Shown in pieces: positions 41,301 to 53,300 of a DNA stretch of 64,000 nucleotides. The position numbers were made by a program, and so were the translations under genes. The stretch comes from Sipunculus nudus. Lineage: Eukaryota > Annelida > Sipuncula > Golfingiida > Sipunculidae. Location of the stretch: contig CM049313.1 in NCBI GenBank assembly GCA_026874595.1, positions 43,244,659-43,308,658 of the forward strand, read 5' to 3'. The first letter of the stretch is position 1; each line of letters starts with the position of its first letter. The notes beneath the pieces were generated by a model. It worked only from the letters and a program-made list of their open reading frames with translations. It did no database searches and was not told where the DNA came from.

Positions 41301-44300
41301 TCACAGCATATATACATAAGGATTTAATCTTTTAAAATCTGAAATTTCAAAGGAATTGTTTGAAAAGAGTATCTTTTATTCAAGTTTTCATACACCATGT
41401 CAAGTGTTGTTTACATATAGCCCACCTAGTAGTACAGCCTTCACTTGCATTATCTAACCTACCCCAGGCAGCTGACCTTGGCTCAGCTTGGCCACTACTA
41501 GCAGGCTTCCCCTCTGCCCTGCACTCCCCCCCCCCCCCCCCCCCCCACCCCAGCTGGTGCATAAACTAGAGGAATGTCATAATTTTCTGTATTTTATTTT
41601 ATTCTTGGCTGTGTTACATTTTAGATTTTGTATTGTACCACCAGGGTTACAATGATTAAAGTGCACATATAATTGTGTCCACAAAGTGATGTATTCCTAT
41701 GAAAGTGTGGATGTTCATCAGATAAGTAATGCTTTACTTAAGAAGAGTAAAACTTCACCAGGTGTGAAATTGACTATTAATTCCAGCAATTAATTATAGC
41801 TGAGATTGTAATTAGCATAATGATATTGTTTGTCCTTCATTCAACCAACAGTGTGTATACTTTATTTGAAAAGGTGTTTTTATTTTATCAGCTTTACTGA
41901 ATCTTTTATTTTGGTGAATAAAATTTAGCATGTACTGAAAACTCCAATGTGCAAAACTTTTTAATAGGGATTCAAGGAATAATCTTGAAGATGCCATGTT
42001 GTGGCATTATTTTCTTTGATTTAAAAATAATAAAATATATGTGTATGCATAATATGACCCAATATGAGCTACAGTCTGGATATATAATGATTGCAACTTA
42101 GAATTCTAATATTTTGACTTTTATTTTCAGTTTATTTTATTACAAATTTATATCACTTGTAAATAAAAAAATGAATCAGATAAAAACTATTAATGGAAAA
42201 AGTGGATATGCTAAAAAAATAGGCTAATATATAAACTGAAATGCATTATTCCCTTGAAAGTTAAATAAAGGTAAGTCCACTCTGTCTACTTGCCTGTCCA
42301 TCTGTAAATTTTTCATATGCATCACAGTATCTCAAAACTTTTACTGTTTTTCTTCATGACAGTCTTGTCAGAGTATAAGTTTGCAATCATATATTTAGAA
42401 CTTTACTATAACCAAGTAGGAGGGCCCCTTTCCTCTTAGCTTCTCATATGCTTCTATATATGAAAAATATTACAATAGAAAATTGTCATGTTTTGCAGTT
42501 GCAAAGTTATCAAACTTAAGCTGGGCGCCGTGACCCATGGGACCTTTGTTTATATTCTTGATTCTCAACATCATTGTTTGGCTAAAACTGAATAAATACC
42601 AGACATGGTGCGAATACTTGCAAATGTATTTGAATACAAATATGAATATGTACTCCATTATAAAATTTCTTGCATAAGAATGGGAATTCAGGTAAAAATG
42701 AAAGTATTTGAATACCAGTGCAAATACTTTCAAAATGTATTCATGAATGTATTCATGAATATATTTTATAATATTATTTTAATAATCATTTCAGTTCTAT
42801 TTTATTTTAAAAAATCATATGATTCTCTTATTATTTTTAATAAAAATTATATTTGGCACAATATTTGTTATTAAATTTTAATGAATAGTTAAACTCTTTA
42901 TCTTATATGTGCTGCTTATCAGTTATATGGCCAAGTCAAAATCTGTATGACAATAGCACTCCATTTGTTAATAAAATAAATGAAATCAATCTCTTCCCTG
43001 TCTCCAAAGAAACTATCAAAATCATACATAAGCTAAACACCAACAACTCATAATACAGCTTATATTTATTTCCACACAAAACCAGCATGTGCCTCATTTC
43101 AAAATCATATTTTTTTATCATATATAACAGCTGAGCGCCGTGACCCATGGGTCCCTTGTATTGACTAAAGTACTTGCAGTTTCATTCTTCAAGAATTGTT
43201 TTTAGAGCTATTGATATAATAGTTTTCACATGTTGCTTCCTTGTTTAGACTTTAATGGACATAATCAGGAGCAATATTATGCCTGTTCTTTCACACTACT
43301 AGTTCAGTTTTGCTTTCCAGTTTCCCAGCTAAACCATCCCAGCACACAATCTCAGCAGCTCCCATATGGCTGTTTAACACCTTGTCTTGGTTCCTCTTGT
43401 GAATAAACACAGTCCACATGTGTCTGTTTAACATAACAAGCTTGTCTGACCCAACAGATCCCAAACAAGGACTAGTCCAAACTAGTTCATATATATGTTG
43501 GAGCCTGTTTGCGGATCTGGCCCAACTGCCGATGGGCTTGGCCCATATGAGGATCCGTTATTGGGCTGCCCATGTGCAGACGGGAAGCCCAATAAAGGAT
43601 TTGATACCATGCACTTTCTGGCCCATCTGCAGATGGGCTTGACCCAATAACCAATTTTAGTTTTTGTTAGTAATACGTAGTTATTTTATTATCTTGATGA
43701 CTTTTGTACTCAGACAACCATTTCTCAGAACTTAAATGTGTTAATTGAAACATAAATCACTATCACAGCCTTACATTAATAATTTTATCATCAAAATTAC
43801 ATATAGATGTGCATAGAAAACTACATAGATGTGCATGCAGTGTTACAATACCCTATTAAATAACTTTTTACACACAATTCTTAATTAGTCTACATTGCAT
43901 TCGTGTGATGTTAAGAGTTTAATGAGGTTCACTTTTTACCAAAGAGTAATTACAGCTGTTGCGAAAAAATCTCATTTACATTACCACATAGATGTGACTT
44001 CCATGGTACATACAATTTACTAAAAAGAAATTATATGTGGTACAAACCAGTTTTTCATATTCATTTTTAATATCCACATATATATCAAGAATACCACATA
44101 CATTTTGACAATAGAATAGTGTAATATATGTAGCAAACACTCTCTCATGAGTCATTTGATCTCAGAGTCAATCACAATCATGCACTTTCACCACAATAAC
44201 ACATCTTGATACAGTTTCTTTTGCAGAAGTTTCTTATTGATAAGCTCTCTTCTTAGCATTCCTACAGAATTGTTGGCATTGTTGTGATGAGAGCAGCAGG

Positions 44301-47300
44301 GAAGTCGGACAGTACTCCTTTTTTCAGGTTATCACAGAGATGATGCCGAGGTTAAATGTAGTTTTGGCTGCAGGGGTCATTGCCGGAGAGTAGTGTCTTT
44401 GCAAAGGCAAGGGCAAAAACGCCAAAAAATAAATTTAAACAAAACGATAGGGTTATGTTTTACATATCTTTCACAGTAACATAGTAAAGTTTATTTTATT
44501 TTTAATATATAACAATTTATTAGATACAGCTGATAAATAAATAGATCTCTGAAACAAGCAATCATCACGATATTTAATATATAAATATGTTTTAATATAT
44601 AAAATATAAATATAAATATAAAATTTAAATTGTGACAAGACTCCTTATAAACCATTTTGGATAAATATAATTATACTTTATACAATTAATGGCACAATAT
44701 TTTGATAGGGTTGTACTTGTTTGTCTAATAGGCCATATACTATTTCATGTCATATAACCGAGTGTACTTTCACTGGTACGTATACAGGCGGAGGCATGTG
44801 CTCTGTGAGTGCTTTCTAGTTAACTAGGTTGTCACTAACACTCTAATAACACTTAAGGGTAAACGCATTTAGGTATGACCAGTTCACCAACTTAATATCG
44901 AATACACCTTACATGATAAATAAAGCACCAACATGGGTAAAGGTCTTTCGATATCCTTCATGGTCCACCTCCCTCTCGCTGATGTTCTTGGTGACGTAAA
45001 ACAGACTATCAACAGGGAATACCCGTAAATACTTGCTGACCTCTTCTCCGAGCTTGGCTTTAGAGGGAATAACAAGTGTTGGACACCCCAAGAGCAGGCA
45101 AATCCATTTAAGTGCTGAGAAATGTTTGTCTGAGTACAAAAGTCATCAAGATAATAAAAAAAAATAATGTAAAACTTACAAAAACTAAAATTGGTTATTG
45201 GGCCAAGCCCATCTGCAGACAGGCCAGAAAGTGCATGGTATCAAATCCGTTATTGGGCTGCCCATCTGCAGATGGGCAGCCCAATAACAGATCCTCATAT
45301 GGGCCAAGCCCATCGGCAGATGGGCCAGATCCGCAGACAGGCTCCAACATAAAAACATGGACCTACATATACCTCTGATATTCCTCTGCTGGATGTACAT
45401 TACTGCCCATGGGCCGAATGTAAATTCATTGTAGAACCTGTTGCAACAGTACTGTATGATAGGTCAGCTGAAATGACATGCACAGTGCAAGTCCTTGCAT
45501 CAGGTCCCTGAGGGACAGGAACATGTGATGTTTCAGCCAGCGGGAACATTTATAGCATATTTTTGGTCCAAGTCAGTCAGGGCATCTCCTGATTGACAGG
45601 TGTTGTGGCCCAAGCAATGCACAGAGTACTGCATGCTGTGCTTATGTTGATGTCTGTGATCACGCCCGTTTTTTTTTTTTTAACACTTGTATTTTAAGGG
45701 TAAGCTAACAGTTTCAGGGCAATATTTGGCAGGTACAAATTTATTTAAAAGAGAAGATGCTATTTTTTGTGTTAATTCAGGATGTTTTATTGGTGATAAG
45801 GAACTTTAAAGCCTAATAATATAAGAAAAAAATGGATATTGGATTGGTTATTGCTTTTAAAATTTGAGAGATGATCACCTGCTGAAAATAATTTTTTTTT
45901 TCAGATCATTTGACAGCAGGAACTTTTTTCAGCATGTGAATTGGGGACCAATTAAAGAGAACACTCTTGTTGTATTTGATGCCAGTTCAGGGAAGGTCAT
46001 CAGACAGTGGGGCGCTAATCTGTAAGTCCATGATCTTAATTCTTATTCATACTTCATTTTTTTTTTACAGTAATTCATACATTTGAAATAGTTTTTTTTC
46101 AGACACATAGAAGTTTGAACAGATAAGGTATGAATGATAGGTATAAAGTGATCAGATGTAAAGCCATTAGTACTCAGCTGTCATTTCCTTCTCATTAATT
46201 GCAATGGCTTTGCTTAAAATTAATACCATTAAAGAATCTTTAGGCAGCCAATGTCAGTAGTCAGATTCAGTTTTTCCCCATTTAAAAACTCATTTAAAGA
46301 CTTGGTTAACTATGTACATCAGTAATGACATGTTCCCCAAAAAAATAATTATAGATAAAATAGGTATTATAAGAAAAAATAAGATAAAATTAATTCAATT
46401 TGTAACAAATTATAAGTATTATAAAAAAAAAAGATAAAAACTAATTCAGTTTGTAACAAATTATAAGTATAATAAAAAAAAAAGATAATTAAATTTGTAA
46501 CAAATTAGGCACTGTCACTCTTTTTTTCATGCTATATGTTAGCTGACTTGTGATCTCTTTTGTTTACAGATTCTATATGCCACACGGCCTTCACATTGAC
46601 AAGGATAACAACATATGGGTGACAGATGTTGCCCTTCATCAGGTAATTTTCTATCTACTTTTGTAATGTTAGAGGTGATATAGCCTGTAACTCATCTCAA
46701 ACAGCACTCAGTCTCTCAGGGCTTCCTCATATATAAGCCTTGGATGATATCACAGGAACACTTCAGGGCACTCCACACAGTTCCAGACAATGCCAGCCAG
46801 CAAACACTTACCATGCACACCGTTCACTCTCTATACTATATTGATAACCACTCTCGTGACATCTCATCACAGATTCCCACATGTTGACCACAGACATTTG
46901 TTTAAATTTGATTATGCTTGTTCTCAGCCCAAGCTTGGGGCACCCTAAAGGGTCTGAAATAGAAGAAATAGATCAGAGAACGAAGCTATCTAATATCAGG
47001 CTTGCCTAAACCCAAACTCAGGGACATGTTTCCTTCCTTTGAAGTGGCAAGCTGTGTGAAAACCATGGTCCATATCACTGGGTTGAACCAGTTGTACACC
47101 ATTTTGTGTAAACCTGACTTGGCTGGCCATGGTTGACACCTGGGATAATATCATAACAAGATGTCCAACTTGCATTGGGATGTGCTTGTAACTATAACTT
47201 CTGGTCTATTTTGAATCAGACCAAGAAGATCAGGTGTCCTTGTGTAATGTCACAGAGACAACTGCTATCGTCATCCTGATTCTTGGCCCTGCGCCAGAAG

Positions 47301-50300
47301 CAGTTATATCAGACCATTGAGAGCAGGTGTTTACATAATTAAAATTTGGAGCTGGATGCACAATGCGATACCATGGTCTCATTGGTCTGATTATAGTTCT
47401 TTGCTCTGTGCACACCCTGGTGTCCAGACCCGGTGAAACTTTCTATAAAAAGCAGTGGTTACACGAGAGGAGATCTAGGAAGACTCCAGTATATAACCTC
47501 TGCAAGAGTAACAGAAAATAAACAACCTTTAAAAAATAAATGTGCATAACAAATAGAAACTACTAACAGTTTTTGACCTTCCTTTAAAGGCATCCTTCTA
47601 TTGCAGTGATGTCTCTATTATGGGTGCATGAGGCAGTCCCATGATTAAAACATCCAGGTTTTTGTGACCTCTCTGATACAGGCACTAAGATAAGATTTTG
47701 TTTATTGCTACATATATGTAAAAAAATCATCACATACAATAGTATTTGGCTTGACTGGCTTGCTTAAACAAACACATTAAACTAGAAATAATAAAATAAA
47801 ATTGTGTATAAAAAAGATGTATCATACTCAATCATAAGCAAAGAATCCCATGTCACATCACTCCCTATAATTTGGAGGTTCCACCATATCATGCTGTTGA
47901 TTTCAGCTGATCAGAGCCTGAATCATTTTTAGCCATTTTCAAGCCAGGGTTTTCAGTTATGAAATGACAGCGTCATTACACTGTACTATATTCTTGCGGT
48001 ACTTAATCATTGAGTACATCAGAATGACTGCTTTAGTTCATTCATTAATTCTAATAGCTGAGTCATCATAAATGAGATCTAGAAATAGCATCAAGTATAT
48101 TTTATATCAGCTCAGTGAGAGTCATTTGAGCCAAAGATAGGGCCCAGAAAAAAACATTTAGCCTGGCCCTTTGCAGGGCACAAGTTGTAGCCATTAGATC
48201 TAGAATTTTTCATCTTAAAATCTGGATAGATATTGATGAGATTACCTTGAAAATACCTGAATTCTTGGAGTTACACTGTAAAAACTCAGGTTTGATAACC
48301 TGGTAAGTTTGGCACTTCTTTGTTAAAATTATTCAAATAATCTTCTGAAATATATCATGGATTTTCACTTAATGTGGTGTGCAGATTGATTTTGGATATT
48401 TATTTATATTTTATATATATTTTGTATAAATTTCAGGTATTTAAATTTAACAAGGGAGAATATGATAAACCTGCCTTGGTGTTAGGAGACAAGCTGAAGC
48501 CTGGTAACAGTGACAGCCAATTTTGTAAGCCAACAGATGTCGCAACGCTCACCACAGGAGAGTTCTATGTATCAGATGGGTAGGTGTTTCATGGTATTTT
48601 TTTCTTTAATTTGACAACTTCTGTTAGCTTAAGTGAATGAATGTATAAGTAAAATTATAAAACAAATGTCAACTGATTTCATTAAATGTATTAAAAATAT
48701 TATATAGAAACATTTTGAAATTTTTACTTGAAAATAATTTTGGATGCTTCCACCTGTTCTTATTGAATCCAGCCCTCCACACATCATTATTCATGTTATT
48801 ATTCAAAGGTACCTATTCTGATAACTAACGTCTAGTAACTAAAGATAAGCACTTTAACCTTTAATAAAAATAGGTCAGAAAAAAATCTATCCCACCACAC
48901 ACAGGCTGTTCTCATTGTTTATATTCACATGTTTATAACTTGTGAGGGGCCTGCCAAAAATAACCCAAACACATTCAACAAGGGCATGTGGTAGCAAGTT
49001 AGGTGAACCAGAGTTTTGCAAACGGCGTTAACAACTAGGGAACCTTTAACTTCCGCATATATGCAACCAACCACCTTAGGTGACATTGTTTTCCGTTTGT
49101 CAATATTTGTTGTGTTTACTAACAGCTTGTAGATCAACAAGCTCTTACATTGGTTACAGAGGCATCATAAGAACTATTTTTGTGAGGAATTACAAGAGTT
49201 CTTTAATATATATGCAGAGTAAGATAGAAATCAAATAACTCCAGTAGAAAAAGTAGGTGATTAACTGTCTTTCATTTGAATCGCCCAGATTACTGCATGA
49301 TTGTTTCAACAAGCCTTAGTTGACATGAGATATCAGAGGTATTCCTCACTCTCTTTTCAGATATTGCAACTCCAGAATAATCAAATATTCTGCTGATGGT
49401 AAAAAGTTGTTCCAGTGGGGCAAGATGAGTCAAACAGATGAAAGTGAGTGCTGCAAAAGTCAACTTAACCAGAGCCTTTTATTTATTATAGTCAAAGAGA
49501 CCATCAGAAAATATCTATGATTTGACACAAATGGGTTTTATTCATTCATTGATTAGGTTAGACAGGACCCCTTCACATGATCTGTTATTCTTCAATGCTC
49601 TAGCCAACCTGGTTGCAGAGGGTGGTGAGGGGTGGTGCCTCATGCCCATTTTTCAACTTCATTTTACAGAAATAGGAATACACACTCAATATTGTAAAAA
49701 GCATAATGCCTTTTTTTTACCCCAGATTGCATCATTACAATGTAGATTGTTTACCACACTATACCCCTTTTGAACCCTTCCCTCTCAGCACTTTGTCTGT
49801 TGGCTCTCTGCAGTCTCGCTACATGAGCACACTGAAGTATTTTATGTTTAATTTTATATTTAACCATTTATTACTCTTGTGAAATTATTTTTAACTGTAT
49901 GTTTAAAGTTTATATCAACCTTTTATTTAACAATTCATTTATTAACTGCTTGTTTGATTTTATATTTAGTAATCTGTTTCATTAACTATTCTTTATTGCT
50001 TAACTAATTACCTTTATAATATTACAGATCCACCTCTAGGAACTTTCAGCATTCCACACAGTCTTACAGTACTGGAAGATAAAGAACGGATCTGCGTGGC
50101 TGACCGAGAGAATGGCCGTGTGCAGTGCTTCAATCTTGATGGAAAAAATGCATCACAGATCACCAGTGCAGAGTTCAATGGCAGACTCTTTGCTGTGTCT
50201 TATGATAAGAATACAGGTAAAGGATGATAACATAGCCTGGTAGCACCAAGAAACGACAAGAGATAAAGAGATGAGATATAAGTTATCGCCAATGAGGACT

Positions 50301-53300
50301 TTGTCCAAAACTGACATATATCACAATTAAGAATTATAATAAGTTGTAAATTTATATGTACATAGTTAACGACTAGAAATTAAATATTAATACATTTAAT
50401 TCATATGCTAATTGAACAAATACACTGAACGGGGCATAAATCAGTCCCTGAAGCCCTTTTTTTTTAAAACATGAATGACTGTATCAATCTCCCAGATTTT
50501 AGCTATCTGATTGCTCTACTCAACAGATGTTGACTTTTAATCATTGTTTTAAACTTCCTCCATCCCAAAAGATTCATGCAGCCAAGGATAGATTATGTGC
50601 AGGGATGATAGGACTACACCCCAGAAAATTCATTTATCTGAAATTTAAACAAGGAATTAAAACTTACCTCTATTTCCATAAAAGTGGAAATAGGACATTA
50701 GGAAATTTGTTCAAATTACTGAATGTGACTCCAAGGATAACTTGCTGAGTGGTGTTTACTGAAAATATATTACAATGATTATAAATGGTTCACTGCTTTA
50801 TATTTTAAGATTTAAGACACATTTGTTGCATGAGATAAAGTGACTGACAGGTATGCATATGCAGCGTCAGTATGCTAACGTGTACCAGTTACACATTTTA
50901 TGATGGGAGTTTTATGGTATACCCACTGTCCGTTGGTTTGTCTGTCCGTTAACTTTAAGTGTCGTCACAATAACTTGCCAGGGCTTTGATTGATTTTCAT
51001 GACACTCACCATAACAACTTACCAACAGATTTTCTTGCCCAAGTTTGCTTATGGGCAACATCCATGCATATTTTATAAGGTCATGGGTCACTAGACTACT
51101 TTGTGGTGTTGCTGCGATAACTTGTGAAGAATATGAAGGATTTTAAAAAAAACTCATTGAAAATGTTTGTCAATAAAATATCTTGCCTAAGTTCGATTTT
51201 CAGCATAATCCATGTATATTTAATTCATTATTTACCAATTGAGTTTCTCACCTGAATAACCTTCTCATCAAATTTCACACATATTTAATGAGGTCAGAGG
51301 TCACCAGATACACGATTAGCATATTATGCACGTTTGTGGTGCTCTTGTTTTATAATGTTTTACCTCACATGTCAGTAACATTGATTATCCTAACAAATTT
51401 TGTCCTCCAAATTGTTCAGGTATTTGAAGTTTCACTGAAACACATTTATAATCATACATTTTGTAGTGTTTACTTTTAGTTCTAACATGTTTTGAACCAA
51501 AAACAGATGTAAGACATTTTATGTCAAAATTGACCTTACCCCACTTATATTGAAATTTTTTTCAATCATCTATATTTCATTGGGTCACCTTGATGCTTCA
51601 ACATGTTTCATCAAGTAGAGTCACAAATAAACAGAAAGCATCTATTATCCAGCTTGTTATACAGTGAAGTCGTATTAAAGTATGGGGGGGGGGGGTTCTT
51701 TCTGTCCATCCATAAATATGTGACATTGACTTTTATTGTTGCCACAATAACTTTCCAAGGATTTGATGGAATTTCACAAAAACAAGTTAGATTCTCAGCA
51801 AAATATATGCATCTTTATTGAGGTCAGAGGTCACCACACTTCTTCATGGTATCCTTGCAATAACTTGACATGAATATGATGGATTTTGATGAAACTCACT
51901 TGGAACATTTATCAACAGAGTTTCCCACCTTAATTCAGTTCTCAGCAAAATTTGCACATATTTAATAAGCTCAGAGGTCACCAGATACACAACAGGCGTA
52001 TTATGCATGTTTGCGGGGCTCTTGTTTTTCTTCTTTCAATCGTTGAAAAGATTTCACGACCAGTTCTACCACTAATACTGTCGTTCCAAGGTTATTCAGA
52101 GGATATAAGACCACGGGACAGTTGGTTTCTAATGTTTAGTATACACAGTTAAGTCTGGGTCCAGGGAGGAGAGGTTTGCTTTTGACTGAAGATGTATGTT
52201 TCTGTTTTGCAGGTGTACTTTATGCAGTAGATGGACCAGAATATTTTGCTAAGGATTCTAAGGTTCAGGGTTTTACACTGGATCCTGATACTGGGGATAT
52301 ATTAGACAGGTGGTCCCCCACTGATAAGGTTGTATCAATTTATTAATATACATCATGGATCATACATACATACGTATATATATATATATATATTACAGCA
52401 TATACTTTGTTACTGTTGAAGCTGCAGAAGATACATATGTAATTGTTAATTGTTCTTATTCTGTATTGTTAATTTTTATATAAATTTTTTTAAACTACCT
52501 TTGCAAAACAAGCAGATTTACATTTTCTTAATTAGGAGAATGATAAAGAAAGAGAGTTTAAGTATTAACAGACCTAAAATGATACATGTCTTTCCTAATA
52601 TCCTATGCTTATTAAAATATCTAATTATTATTATTATCATTATTAATGTTAATATTATCATTATTATTATTATAATCCATAGTTGTGGCAATAGTATAGT
52701 AGTATGAGTTGCTCTCTGACTTCATCATAATATCATACTCTCAGTATCCAGGTTGATCATGATTTTAGTTTACTTTCACAGGGTTTTAATAACCCACATG
52801 ATGTTCAAGTGAGTGGTGATGGGAAGGCCTTGTATGTTGGAGAAATCATGCCAAATAAACTCTGGAAGTTCAAGTTAAATTTACCCAGCAAAGGTGAGTT
52901 AGTAATTTAAACCCTGCTGGCCTGCTGATATTTTCTGCATTATATCTGTACACATTCAGAAGTTTTGACCTCATCTAGGGCAAATTTGCATCTAAATTTG
53001 AATAGAACTCTTCAAATATGTCCACTCACGTTTTAAATTAAATGAAATTGAAGATTGTTTTACCTAATCGTCTGTTTTAGATTAATATGCAAGGTATATT
53101 TGGATAAATAAGAACGCTTAACTCTGCAATAATAAGCGGGAATAATTAAAAGTCAGAATAACTCTTTGATTTTAATGGATGTAAATAAAGCAGACTTTGC
53201 ACTTGAGAAATCTATGGGAAAGATTGCACATACATTATCCAATTATTTATCTAGTTATTAATGATGTTATTTCATATCTGATGGTAATCAGTTGTCTCTG

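Larger units (their letters stand above)
36237..45904 (+). other. PAM: PAM intron 12 (9.7 kb)
   Basis: Carries copies D and B, the second dispersed AT-rich repeat and the 43.5-45.35 kb foldback element. No exon seen in 41000-42500 or 45360-45890. Confidence 0.7.
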
